A DNA stretch of 64,000 bases from Anniella stebbinsi. Lineage: Eukaryota; Chordata; Lepidosauria; Squamata; Anniellidae. Positions 12,701 through 22,225 of this stretch are shown piece after piece. The stretch is from contig JARDYH010000006.1 in NCBI GenBank assembly GCA_029215795.1, positions 27,605,501 through 27,669,500 on the forward strand, written 5' to 3'. The notes under the pieces were generated by a model. It made no database searches, was not told the origin of the DNA, and was given only the letters and a program-made list of their open reading frames with translations. Position numbers and translations under genes: made by a program. The first letter of the stretch is position 1. Each line of letters starts with the position of its first letter.

Positions 12701-13812
12701 CTCCTTCTCCATGAGCCCCTGCCAAAGGAAATGAGGCAGGCGGCTACCAGGAGGAGGCCTTCTCTGCTGTGGCACCCCTGCTGTGGAATGAGCTCCCTAG
12801 AGAGGTTCACCTGGTACCTATATTATACTCTTTTAGCCACCAGGTAAAGACCTTTTTATTTTCTCAGTATTTTAACAGTTTATTAACTCATTTTTTAACT
12901 TTGCTGTTTTAACTTTGTGTTTTAACTTTGTATTAATTTCTGCATTGCTGCTTGGTTTTATCCTGCCTGTGCTCTGTATTTTTATGTTATGTTTTTATAC
13001 TGTTGTTGTTTTATATTTTGAATGGTTGTTATGGTTTTAACTTTTGTAAACCGCCCAGAGAGCTTTGGCTATTGGGCGGTATAAAAATGCAATAAATAAA
13101 GAAATAAATGACACGGCACTTTTTGCCAGTTTAAAAATCTGTTGCCAATATGACATATGCATTTTGTACCCTCCACCCCACTGCTGTCCCATGCTAGGAA
13201 TTATGGGGTCAGCGATTATGGAGTGCTAATTTGACCTTCTCTTGCCTTGTCCCCCAATTATTGGTAAAAATATTTGTTTACAAATGTTTAGAGGGTAGAT
13301 CATGCTAGTCTGTCTGATACTCTTATATCCAGCTAGTTTCCCAAGAAAATTCATATTACAATGAAGTGTGATCCTGGTTTCTTTTACTGACCACTATATC
13401 GATCGCATCACTGCAATTTGTCTCCTTCCAGCTGGAAGATGAACTTAGTGACCACCTGCTTGACTGGTCTTGCATTCTGAAGCTGGAAGAAACTGAGGTG
13501 GTGATCCCCAAGTTCAGCTTAGAGAAGAGCCTTGAAGTCAATGAGTACTTAGATCTGTCAGCCCTGACTGATCCCCAAAACGACAATTTCTCTAAAGCAA
13601 CAACCACAGAAGGTGTGGCTCTCCCTCAGCTTGTCCACAATACTTTTATTGAAATTGATGAGGAGGGTGGTGAAGAAGCCTCTCGCCCGCGGGATAAACA
13701 CCCACATCAGACACCTCTGCAGTTTGTAGCCAATCATCCGTTCATCTTCTATGTTCTGCATAAAGGTACCCAATCCCTCATTGCTTTGGGTAAATTTACC
13801 AAGCCAGAGTAA
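6607..13812 (+). CDS. Serpin gene 1: clade B (ovalbumin-type) serpin, last five coding exons
   Basis: Five exons (6607-6750, 8064-8181, 9097-9239, 10272-10433, 13432-13812) join in frame with GT/AG borders and encode the serpin core from helix D to the C-terminus. Lengths 144, 118 and 143 bp and their phases match ovalbumin-type serpins. Landmarks are FANRLY, VNALYFKGQW, VMYQIG, LEIPY, FILLPKD and the terminal ANHPFIFYVL. The hinge is EEGGEEASRPRDKH rather than the family's EEGTEAAAATA-like stretch, and the loop to HPF is about three residues shorter than in human SERPINB1, so protease inhibition is doubtful. There is no signal peptide information because the start exon and any loop exon lie left of the window. 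Ovalbumin-like VMYQIG suggests an ovalbumin/B10/MENT-group relative, but the exact paralogue is not identifiable. No stop or frameshift is seen. Confidence 0.93.
7187..7500. repeat. Interspersed repeat, inverted relative of 41060-41340
   Basis: CCTGCAGTGGCTG, GCATTGGT, GGGGCTTTT and CCCCGACTTTTT occur here in the same order as in the reverse complement of 41060-41340. The unit is probably a MITE; its ends are not clear. It lies in an intron of serpin gene 1. Confidence 0.55.
8064..8181 (+). CDS. Serpin gene 1, helix E/F exon (118 bp)
   Basis: Preceded by a pyrimidine tract ending TTTTTGTACAG and followed by GTATGAGT. It encodes KFLYCALKMYLTDVDGV, then NAPEEVRKLINLWTEVQTHG, matching the family's AAEEARKQINSWVESQT helix F region. 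The 118-bp length and phase-1 end are canonical. The frame is too short to stand out as an ORF and was found by eye. Confidence 0.93.
8334..8371. repeat. (AAT)n microsatellite
   Basis: A run of GAT then ATA/AAT triplets in a serpin gene 1 intron. Confidence 0.9.
9097..9239 (+). CDS. Serpin gene 1, strand 3A exon (143 bp)
   Basis: The acceptor TTGCTTACAG completes a glycine codon split with the previous exon; the donor is GTGAGT. It encodes GKIKDVFPKDSFD and LLQVNALYFKGQWDLKF, the highly conserved shutter/strand 3A segment (family consensus LVNAIYFKGxW). Length and phase are canonical. Confidence 0.95.
9290..9415. repeat. Hairpin MITE in serpin gene 1 intron
   Basis: Arms CCCTCCAGATGATTTGGACT and GAAGACATCTAGAGGGCAC are imperfectly complementary around CATGGCTAATGATCAGGAATG. 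It follows the donor site of the strand 3A exon by about 50 bp. Confidence 0.65.
9644..9891. mobile_element. Palindromic hAT-type MITE, TAGGGTGACC family
   Basis: 248-bp inverted-repeat element with a perfect 8-bp flanking duplication CCCATTGA (9636-9643 and 9892-9899). It lies in a serpin gene 1 intron and is a shortened relative of the copies at 32496 and 60385. Confidence 0.93.
10192..10213. repeat. (AAC)n microsatellite
   Basis: Seven AAC triplets about 60 bp upstream of the 10272 exon. Confidence 0.85.
10272..10433 (+). CDS. Serpin gene 1, sheet B/C exon (162 bp)
   Basis: Acceptor TCTCTTACAG, donor CAG/GTAATT; 54 codons in phase 0. It encodes STTVQVMYQIGQYKTG, AQVLEIPYRNNELSLFILLP and ends ESLQQ. 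The VMYQIG segment resembles ovalbumin-group serpins more than SERPINB1/B6. Confidence 0.93.
11340..13110 (+). mobile_element. L2-type LINE 3' end, split by a hAT insertion
   Basis: The C-terminal reverse-transcriptase reading (LDYCNALYI, KMVQKLQLVQNRAGRLLTG, FHLHWLPIQ, LTFKALNNLGPGYL) matches the L2/CR1-clade LINE at 52374-53450. The copy ends in GCTTTGGCTATTGGGCGGTATA and an (AATAAAT)n tail at 13090-13110, the usual L2 3' end. Stops and frameshifts mark it as dead. An 820-bp hAT-type element interrupts it at 11619-12438. It lies in the last intron of serpin gene 1. Confidence 0.85.
11619..12438. mobile_element. GC-rich non-autonomous hAT element with palindromic modules
   Basis: The element starts TAGGGTGACC, ends GGACAGCCTA and is flanked by a perfect 8-bp duplication GTTATACA (11611-11618, 12439-12446) cut into the L2 sequence. 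The interior is extremely GC/CpG-rich. One palindrome (about 11845-11955) is centred on TGACGTAA, an ATF/CRE-like motif at 11894-11901, and another spans about 12085-12225. A consensus splice donor CAG/GTAAGT lies at 12058-12066. Long frames here reflect GC bias. Confidence 0.9.
13432..13812 (+). CDS. Serpin gene 1, terminal exon with reactive-centre loop
   Basis: Acceptor CTCCTTCCAG; 126 codons then TAA at 13810-13812. It begins LEDELSDHLLDW (LEKxLTxEKLxEW in relatives), continues VVIPKFSLEKSLEVNEYL, and ends FVANHPFIFYVL and GKFTKPE. The hinge and loop EEGGEEASRPRDKHPHQ replace small residues by charged ones and are shortened. The family's DLSGM motif before the loop is also replaced by SKATTTEGVAL. 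It is an intact but fast-evolving exon. Confidence 0.93.
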   Translation: MEDELSDHLLDWSCILKLEETEVVIPKFSLEKSLEVNEYLDLSALTDPQNDNFSKATTTEGVALPQLVHNTFIEIDEEGGEEASRPRDKHPHQTPLQFVANHPFIFYVLHKGTQSLIALGKFTKPE

Positions 13813-14390
13813 AGGAACACATCCAATTAGCAGAAGTGGAGATCTCTAGGCCCACATGCAGAACATATCGATGGAACTGACAATAGGGTTATGAGTTTGA
13901 TTCCTCCCTGCCCTGGCACCCATTTGGGGAACCCACCTCAAACCTCTAACTGTGTTGTTGCCCTAATGTTGTTGTGGTCCTCTTGGTATAGCAGTTCCTG
14001 GGAGGAAACAGATGGAGGGAAAGAGTGGCATTATGGTGGGAAGCATATACAGCCATTAATTAAATCTAGGATGCCCTTTAATTATAGTGCTTGAAACCAA
14101 GCAGAACCTCATGTGGAAGAAAACCTCCATCACCCCGAAATATGTATACTTTTCCTTCCTCACTCAGCTTTTTACATTACATTGTTATTGGTGAAAAGCT
14201 TTCAAAAATTGGTGGTGATCCTACTTTCCTTTTACTTGTTGGTAGAATTAGAATCTTAAATTTTGTGATTATATACATATAATCTTCCCTCATAGATGTT
14301 GTGACAGACTTTTGGTGTCTGACTGTTCAGTATGTGTAACTTGGTTCATATTGCTGACTTTTGATTAAACCCAAGCATTCAAATACAACC
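13813..14390 (+). other. Serpin gene 1 3' UTR (probable)
   Basis: Non-coding sequence after the stop codon. The best poly(A) hexamer is ATTAAA at 14364-14369, followed by the GT-rich CTTGTTGTCTACTTGTATG element about 20-35 bases downstream. The exact cleavage site is not visible from sequence alone. Confidence 0.6.
14364..14369 (+). terminator. Poly(A) signal ATTAAA, serpin gene 1
   Basis: Common variant hexamer located about 550 bp after the stop codon, with a downstream GT-rich tract. Confidence 0.55.
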
Positions 14391-14728
14391 TTGTTGTCTA
14401 CTTGTATGTGCTAAGAAACAAGATGTATGCAAAATGTTTCACTCAGTAAACATGCTCAGACAACACAAGTGGGAACTGCAACAAAATGTTGCAGCATGGG
14501 ACACTCCCCTTCAGGGATCCAGCCAGCCATATCTTCTTTCAGGATACTCCATTCCATTTCCCTCCCACCCATTTTCCAATCCTCCTCGTCAAACAGTTAG
14601 TCAGAATTCTGTATCTGCTTTTGGGGGGGAGGGGTTCTTCCTCCCCTTTTGTAGTACAATAAGTTTTGTATTCTCTTTTTTAAAAGGTTTACTAAAAGTT
14701 ATGAAAACAACAGGAGGAGACTGCTGGT

Positions 14729-14730
<2 letters not shown>

Positions 14731-14776
<46 letters not shown>
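14731..14776. repeat. (TTTC)n microsatellite
   Basis: About eleven TTTC units. Confidence 0.9.
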
Positions 14777-14870
14777 GTTACTTTCAAAGAGGGATACGAA
14801 TGTTCCCAAGATGGACAAATGCAGTGAAAAGCATACAGCCTCTACAGAAGCTTAAACAAATGCTTTGCAC

Positions 14871-16114
14871 TAGGGCTGTGAACCGCTTCAGTTCTGGAAC
14901 CAAATCCCAAACTGACGTGGGACAATTTGAACCGAATCCGTCCGAATCTGGACCAGACTGAAGTGGTCCAAAGTGGTCATCTTGATCCAAATCACTTCGG
15001 ACTGATCTGGATGATGGCGAGCCACTGTCCCTGCCCACTGAACCACATGAGCTTCCATGACTTACCCCACCCATCCACTTATGCCTGGCAAACATGTGCC
15101 CTTCATGTGAGCCACCATTTTTATGGAAGATGGGGGCTCTGTATTTTTGTAGATCTAATGTTGTGTACAATGGCAGGCAGGAACAGCAGCTTACTGTGTT
15201 CTGGAGGAGGGGGGATATCTGATTGACTCCCAGTCAGGTGCCCATGACAGTTGGCCTCATGCCTGGGCAGGGTCGTGCAGAGCTGGTCATATGCCCTGGC
15301 CAGATGGGAAGTGTGCGCCCCCCCCCCCCCCCGCCATTTCAAACTGCTCATTAAGTATTTTTTAATCAGTGGCACTGATTCAGTGCTAAATACATATATG
15401 AACTAGAACAATTTATAAAAAGGGTAATAGGAAGCACTTTTATTCAAGATGTAAGACATCACTTCTTCACATTCAGAAACGGTTTACGTGCTTGTCTGTT
15501 CTATATAACACCGTCATATTAAACTTATTCCACAACACCTCAATGTTGAATCAGAAATTAACATTTATTTTTAGTTGCTGTACAAATAGAAGCCACAACA
15601 ATAGAACAATCCTTCAGCATTATCAAACATTATCATCATCATCATCACCCTCATGGTATCATCATCATTATTATCATTCATAACTATCATCATCATTACC
15701 TCACCCTCCGCTCCAGAGATTATAGGCCATGGAGAAGATTGAGGAAAGAGACGCAGTAAGGACAACCATCGCAACTTAGGCACATACATCCCCATCCCGC
15801 ATGCAGCATGGCCCTCTGGAGCTTGTAGTCTGACCGTGGTATTCACAATGGATGGCTTCTGTTCTGTTTCTGCAAGGCGGGCTCCTCGCTTCTCAATGGG
15901 CCGCTTATGCTACGGAAGTAGTAGCGTAACTAGGGGGGCCCTGGGCCAACTAGCCCCACTGGCCCCACTCTGCCCTGCTCTGCGCCTGGGGTACCACAAT
16001 ATCCAACCCAGATCTGGATCCGAAGTGGGTCAGATTAGGTCCAAAGAGTGCCAAGGCAGGTTGGGGCTCTGAATTGGCCTCTGAAATGCGTTGGAGTATC
16101 TGTGAACAGCCCTA
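14871..16114. mobile_element. hAT element, TAGGGCTGTGAAC termini, with nested hAT
   Basis: Termini TAGGGCTGTGAACC and GTGAACAGCCCTA are inverted repeats, flanked by a perfect 8-bp duplication CTTTGCAC (14863-14870, 16115-16122). The interior is split by a second element at 15268-15982. No transposase frame was seen. Confidence 0.9.
15268..15982. mobile_element. Nested hAT element, CAGGGTCGTGCAGAG termini
   Basis: Nested inside 14871-16114. The termini and most of the sequence match the intact 405-bp copy at 63199-63603. Flanks TGCCTGGG and CGCCTGGG differ at one of eight positions. Relative to that copy it has extra DNA at about 15485-15845, including an (ATC)n tract at 15630-15700. Confidence 0.75.
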
Positions 16115-17005
16115 CTTTGCACAATCAAAAAGTGGAACAGATATGGCAGAGCGGAAAACAGCACTTGTCACTGAGGTAATTGGAATTAGCCAATAGGTGC
16201 TCCAAAATATTTATAGACCTACAGTTGACATAGGTTTGCAAAACTGTAATGAATGCATTGCCTGGGCATCATATGTATGGGTGTGGGGTGGAATATATTT
16301 TCCCACTCATGAATACATCTTTACAGCTGGAAAATGAAACTCCCAGCAAAAAATACATTAGCTGTGTGAACAATTCAGGAAATGCTTGTGGGTCTCGAGC
16401 CCTGTCCCTCCTATGTTTTTTTTTTTTAACATACTGTTGGAAACGAAGGGGGGGGGGGAAACAGGAAAGAAGGAAGAGAGGATTTATTAGAGTCAGGTTT
16501 TCAAGTGAAAAGATGAGGCGATTTCCAGGACTGCTCTATATTTCCTCAAACGGATGTTCCATGCTACCGTATTTGTCCCTGTTGATGCTAAATTATGTAT
16601 GCAAAATTATGTATGAAATACAGTGGAATATGTAACTACGTCTGTTAAACAAAAACAAGGTACACATTTAATTTACATACATCTACTATATGCAAAAGAA
16701 GCATTTTAAAATATGTAGTCCCATTTCTAAACCTACTTCTTCCATCTTGTCACTTCCTGCCACTTCCAAACAACTTAAGCAAATATATTACACAGCCAAA
16801 AATAATAATAATGAAATAAATAAATAAAAATAAACTATGGTTGTGAGATTTGTAAGTCTACACACATTGGAAGATGGCATTTATAATGCAGAAAAGGGAT
16901 TGTTTAACCAAAGCGGATGCATTTCTGGGTTACACTGCTTAAAAATGTCAAACTATAATGTCAATAAAATCCTAAACAGGGATCTGTTATTACATTATGA
17001 TTTAT
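16115..17005. other. AT-rich intergenic DNA
   Basis: Nothing gene-like was found. It contains a T-run (16420s), a G-run (16450s) and a short (AATA)n tract near 16800-16835. Confidence 0.4.
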
Positions 17006-17010
17006 TTATT

Positions 17011-17150
17011 TAATGTGCAATCCTATGCACCTTTAGACAGTAAACAGTCCTACACAACTCCAAGCATTCTCCAGCCAGCATGGCTGGGTAGGGAATGCTG
17101 GGAGTTGTAGGATTTTTTTCTGTCGAAACATACACAGGATTGTGCCCTTA
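17011..17150. repeat. Hairpin MITE
   Basis: Same family as 2830-2955: GCAATCCTATGCACC at the left, ATACACAGGATTGTGCCC at the right, with complementary ATGCTGGGAGTTGTAGGA arms. Confidence 0.7.
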
Positions 17151-17282
17151 ATTAATAAAATTTATATCCTGCTTTTCTGCCAAAGAAATGGCAGAATTCT
17201 GCCCTCTCCTATCTCACCCTTTTCCCAAGGAGATCAGGAGAAAATATATCAGCCCATTTTTGCATCACAAAAGTGCTCTAAA

Positions 17283-17960
17283 ACACAAGAACATAAGAAG
17301 AGCCATGCTGGATCAGACTGAGGGTCCATCAAGTCCAGCACTCTGTTCATGCAGTGGTCAACCAGCTGTCGACCAGGGACCAACAAAGCAGGACATGGTG
17401 CAACAGTACCCTCCCACCCATGTTCCCCAGCACCTGGAGCATACAGGCTTACTGCCTTGGATACTGGAGATAGCACATAACCATCAGAGCTAGCAGCCAT
17501 TGATAGTCTTCTCCTCCAGGAATCTATCCAGCCCCCTTTTAAAGCCATCCAAATTGGTGGCCATCACTACATCTTCTGGTAGTGAATTCCATAATTTAAC
17601 TACGTGCTGTGTGAAGCAGTATTTACTTTTATTTGTCCTGAATCTCCCACCAATCAGCTTCATGGGATGACCACAGGTTCTAGTATTTTGAGAGAGGGAG
17701 AAAAATGTCTCCCTACCCACTTTCTCCACACCATGCATAATTTTGTACACCTCTATCATGTCTCCCCTTAGCTTCCTTTTTTCCAAGCTGAACAATCCCA
17801 GCTGTTGTAGTCTTCCCTCATAGGGGAGATGCTCCAGCCCCTTAATCATTTTAGTCCTGAGTTCAAAATTCCATTGATTACGCTGTAACACACACCCTAC
17901 GTAGGTGTTACAACATTGAAACTGTGGAGGAGACATGGGGATGAGTTCCCCATTTCTGCC
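17283..17960 (-). mobile_element. CR1 LINE 3' fragment
   Basis: On the minus strand, a reading frame to 17490 includes KMIKGLEHLPYEGRLQQLGL, MIEVYKIMHG, LWNSLPEDVVMATNLDGF and RFLEE, the C-terminus of CR1-type reverse transcriptase. It continues into the widespread AGAGCCATGCTGGATCAGAC sequence. Related copies lie at 21680, 33905, 35380 and 54740. Confidence 0.8.
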
Positions 17961-18059
17961 CCTTTCATTCCCAACCTCTCTGAAGACTCTCCCTGTCAAA
18001 ATAGGGAGGTTAGGGATAGAGAAGGTGGGGCTGTGTCCCACATCTCCTCCATGATTCCA

Positions 18060-18180
18060 ATTTTATGATGCCTAAATAGGTTTATAATGACTGGCTGAAG
18101 GTTACTCAGTGAACTTCATAGCTCAATGGAATTTTGAACCCAGGACTCTCTAGTCAAACCCTTCCAGAATCAACAGTCCC
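18060..18180. mobile_element. SINE-like fragment (reverse)
   Basis: GAAGGTTACTCAGTGAACTT followed by TTTTGAACCCAGGACTCTC resembles the complement of a tRNA-derived SINE. A similar diverged stretch lies at 27365-27450. Confidence 0.4.
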
Positions 18181-18191
18181 CTCGATCATCC

Positions 18192-18192
<1 letters not shown>

Positions 18193-18243
<51 letters not shown>
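18193..18243. repeat. (TA)n(CA)n microsatellite
   Basis: About ten TA dinucleotides followed by about fifteen CA dinucleotides. Confidence 0.95.
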
Positions 18244-18246
<3 letters not shown>

Positions 18247-18425
18247 TTCAAGGCACCACTTCTCAGATTTTATGCTACAATAGCAAACTAGGCCTCTTTG
18301 TTGGTCACGTGTTGATCTTGGTTACTCAGCAAAAATGTTACTATTTGTCAATTCATCCTCACTCAACAACCAAACCGTTGATGGTTTCAGAACTTTTTCT
18401 TGAGTGGCTACAGACTTAATTACTA

Positions 18426-19660
18426 ACTAGGGGTGTGCATCGGATCGGATCCGATCCACGATCCGAATCCGATCCGACCCAAAATCGGGAAAATCCGATC
18501 CGATCCGATCCGATCCGGACAACCTCCGATCCGATCCGATCCGATCCGATGAGGTCCGATCCGGATCGGACGCCATTTTGAATGCTTTTTCCCATAGCCA
18601 AGTATTGTTTTACAAAAACGCCTATAACTTTTTCATTTTTAAAGATAGAAGGATGAAACTTGGGCACATTGTAGACTGGTTAGGGGTAGTTATCTGTGAG
18701 AAATTTCAGAAAGATTGGTGCATGCATTTTGTGGCAATTAATTTTTTAATAAATACCCAGGAATGCCTATAACTTTGTCATTTTTAAAGTTACACACATG
18801 AAACTTTGCCACATTGTAGGGGGTACCTTGGGACCTATGTGTGTGAAATTTCAGAAACGTAGGTGCTTGTCTTGTGTGGCAATTAATTTTTAGAAAAATG
18901 GGTAGTAGTGGGGTAAATACAGTTACGCCTCCCATTTTTTTATTTTTGAAGATACAAACAGGAAACTTGGGCACGTTACAGGTACCACTTGCCTTGATAT
19001 GTGTGTGAAATTTCAGAAACATTGGAGCTTTCCTTGTGTGGCAATTAATTTTTGAAACAATGAGGAAAGAAACACCTATAACTTTGTCATTTTTAAAGTT
19101 ACACACATGAAACTTTGCCACGTTGTAGGTGGTACCTTGGGACCCATGTGTGTGAAATTTCGGAAACGTAGGTGCTTGCCTTGTGTGGCAATTAATTTTT
19201 TAATAAATACCCAGGAATGCCTATAACTTTGTCATTTTTAAAGTTACACACATGAAACTTTGCCACATTGTAGGCGGTACCTTGGGACCTATGTGTGTGA
19301 AATTTCGGAAACGTAGGTGCTTGCCTTGTGTGGCAATTAATTTTAGAAAAATGGGTAGTGGTGGGGTAAATACAGTTACGCCTCCCACTTTTTTATTTTT
19401 GAAGATACAAACAGGAAACATGGGCACATTACAGGTACCACTTGGCTTGATATGTGTGTAAAATTTCAGACAGCTGGGTCCAGGCATGTGGTGGCAAGGT
19501 ATTTTTGAAACAATGAGGAAAGAAACGCCTATAACTTTTTTATTTTAAAAGTTAGAAGTCTGAACATTGCTCACTTTGTAGATGGGTTAGGGGTAGATAT
19601 GTGTCAGAAATTTCAGAATGATAGGTCCAGGCATTTGATGGCTATGGAATTTTTAAATTA
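18426..19660. mobile_element. hAT-like element with tandem ~145-165 bp repeats
   Basis: It begins TAGGGGTGTGCATCGG, like the TAGGGATGTGCA elements, followed by many CCGAT/GGATC iterations (18440-18560). About seven related units then follow, marked by a TTTTTAAAG then TGAAACTTTGCCACATTGTAGG-like core near 18640, 18785, 18947, 19095, 19239, 19400 and 19545. A two-to-three-unit block repeats with a period of about 451 bp. The right terminus is not recognisable, so the end is approximate. Confidence 0.65.
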
Positions 19661-19689
19661 CATGTTTCAAAAAAATTTCTACAGAGGCC

Positions 19690-20090
19690 AGGTCTTCCCC
19701 TCCCGCTTCCCGCGAAGAAAAGGAAACACTCTCTCGTCTCGATCCCTTTGAAGTTGCTAGTAGTATCCATTACAGGGCTCGTGTTTCCTTTCCTCCTTTC
19801 ACTTTTCAAGCAGAACGGCTGAGCCTAGCTGAGTTTTGCAGCCATGCGTGCAAGGAAGGATCACTCTGGTCTCGATCCCTTTGATCCTTGGTAGTATCCA
19901 TTACAGGGCTCGTGTCTGCTTTCACTTTGTTTTTCCACAAAAAACACGAGCAAAAGTGTTTTTTGTGGAACGAAGAAGGCTAGAAGGGATGGGAGGTACA
20001 TGGGAGGCAAATGACATTGTGAGAGGGACCTGTGAAAATCCGTGAGTGCCCAGTAATGAGTGTGCAATAAAACACTCGTCTGGAGCTCTA
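19690..20090. repeat. Unassigned repeat with an internal direct duplication
   Basis: GTCTCGATCCCTTTGA followed by GTATCCATTACAGGGCTCGT occurs twice, near 19736 and 19871. It may belong to the preceding hAT-like element. No convincing frame. Confidence 0.4.
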
Positions 20091-20289
20091 AGACTGAATA
20101 AAATGTTCCTGCCTTTTTACTGCTTCATTTAATTTATACTATGTGTACAAGCCAATCCTGGACATCCATATTCAGAAGTAAGTTCCATGAAGTTCAATAG
20201 GATGTACTTTCAACTTAGGAAGTGCATACAATTCCAATGTAGATTGGGCAACTGGTGAAAAAACCCACAGAGTTGTTACATTAAAGGGG

Positions 20290-20420
20290 CAATGGTGTGT
20301 ATGTTTAGCTGAGGGGGGGAAAGGTCTACAATTCCCAGCATTCCCCAGGTAGCAGTGCTGGCTGGGGGATCCTGGAAATTGTAGGATATTTTCCATATAA
20401 ACATGCATAGGAATCTGACC
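20290..20420. repeat. Hairpin MITE
   Basis: Diverged member of the 2830/17011 family, with complementary TACAATTCCCAGCATTCCCC and CTGGAAATTGTAGGA arms. Confidence 0.6.
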
Positions 20421-20904
20421 TATGCCTCTTTATTTACCATCTGTATTTTATACTACGTAATGGCATTTGCATGAGATTACAGAGCACAACCAATATGTGT
20501 AATACACACTTTGCAGTTTTCATTATGCAAACTATCGTAAATCAAATCATGACCTTACTATAAATGCAAAGTGAAATAATGACAGTGGAGCTGTACGAAG
20601 CTTTCTATATAGCTTGATACATTTTAGAAGTAGAACACCAGATTCACCAAGGTACCTCTTGGAAGAGAAGGTAAACTTTTATATTCTTAGGGTTTCAGAA
20701 GATTTTTTTCAGGTGCCATTGGGGAGGAAGAACTGGGCTTTAGAGTAGTAAAAAATAATTAACTAATGCTCATCAGGCTGACTCAATGATGCTGCTCGTG
20801 AAAGCTGAGTGAGTGGGAGTTTGCATTTAATTTGGGTTCCAACGCTTCAGCTGCAACCATGAGGCTGCTAAATTCACAGTTGTCCCACTGATTTTACTTG
20901 GAAA

Positions 20905-21581
20905 TAGGGATGTGCACACCCGAAAATATCATATTTTATCGTTATTGGAATTTTGGACCAAAAATATTATCATCTCTGATAATATCGTAGGTTAATCGTA
21001 TCGTCTTCACGATAATTATTGGAAATCCGATATTTAATTTGCAGCCCCACTGTGCCATATAGAACTGAATTTATTTATTTTTAGAAAAAATGCCTATAAC
21101 TTCTGTAATCGAAACTTGGTCGAAACTTGGTCACAATGCTTATGAGCTATGCCTACGTATGTGTATGAAATTTGAGATCGATTCCTCCAACCCTCAATTT
21201 TATATGAATTTATTAAAGAACATTTAAGTTCTGATAGGTCAGAATGACAACTCGCCACGTGTGTTCATTCAGACCTGTCAAAAAGTTGCACGATCTTTCA
21301 AAAATTCATATAAAATTGAGGGTTGATCATAAATTTCATACACATACTTAAGCATACCCCATAAGCACTGTGACCAAGTTTCAAGCCTCTAACTTTTAAA
21401 ATACAGAAGTTATAGGTTAATTTATATGGCAGTCCGATAATCCAATATAATCGGGCTGAAAATTTTCAGATTGGATATTTATCGGAGGTTTTTCTATCGT
21501 ATTGTTATTGTTAATCGGATGTCTGATAACAACCGTATCGTATCGTTATCGGACATTTTAACGATACGAAACACATCCCTA
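20905..21581. mobile_element. Non-autonomous hAT element, TAGGGATGTGCA family
   Basis: 677-bp element with termini TAGGGATGTGCA and ACACATCCCTA and a perfect 8-bp duplication CTTGGAAA (20897-20904, 21582-21589). An internal inverted repeat surrounds GGTCAGAATGACAACTCGCC. The left half matches the inner part of 3394-4609 (from 3670). Confidence 0.93.
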
Positions 21582-21679
21582 CTTGGAAAGCTCTGGAGAT
21601 GGGATACATTTTGTGTAGAAGTTGCTGACAGTGCAAGCCTATAAATCAGGGGTGGGAACAAAGTATGGAGAAAGTGGAT

Positions 21680-22125
21680 GCAATGGGGAGAGTGGATAGG
21701 GAGACATTGTTCTCCCTCTCCCATAATTCTAGAACTTGGGGTTCCCATGAAGCTGATTGATGGGAGATTCAGGACAGATAAGAGGAACTACTTCTTCACA
21801 CATCACATAGTTAAACTACAGAATTCCCTGCCACAAGACGTAGTGATGGCCACCAATTTGGATGGCTTTAAAAGAAGGTTAGACAAATTCCCAGAGGAGA
21901 AGGCTATCAATGGCTACTAGTCCTGATGGCTATATGCTACCTCCAGTATTAGAGGCAGAACAGTATGCCTATGTTCACCAGTTGCTAGGGAACATGGGCA
22001 GGAGGGTTCTGTTGCATTCATGTCCTGCTTGTGGGTTTCCCATGAACAGCTGATTGTGTGAACAGAATACTGGACTAGATGGACCCTTGGTCTGATCCAT
22101 CATGGCTGTTCTTATGTTCTTAAGG
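21680..22125 (+). mobile_element. CR1 LINE 3' fragment
   Basis: The + frame at 21678-21920 reads MKLIDGRFRTDKRNYFFT, LQNSLPQDVVMATNLDGF and EEKAINGY, the CR1 reverse-transcriptase C-terminus, then the GGACTAGATGGACCCTTGG tail to the 3' end near 22122. Confidence 0.8.
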
Positions 22126-22225
22126 TAGATCTCCAGCTGTTTTGGACTTCAACTCCCAGAAGCCCCTGACAGCATGGCCAATGATTAGGAATGTTAGGAG
22201 TTGAAGTCCAAAATAGCTGGAGATC
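22125..22225. repeat. Hairpin MITE
   Basis: GTAGATCTCCAGCTGTTTTG and CAAAATAGCTGGAGATCTAC are near-perfect complements. Confidence 0.75.

Noticed and set aside
17490..18041. 183-codon minus frame as a host gene
   Set aside because: It is the C-terminus of a CR1-type LINE reverse transcriptase, with relatives at four other places in the window.
18738..19487. Antisense frames with a repeated NVAKFHVCNFKNDK motif as a repeat protein
   Set aside because: Unit lengths are not consistently a multiple of three and stops interrupt the series; better explained as tandem DNA repeats in a transposon.
18600..19650. CRISPR-like array
   Set aside because: Units are long, contiguous and diverged, without short direct repeats and unique spacers; the genome is vertebrate.
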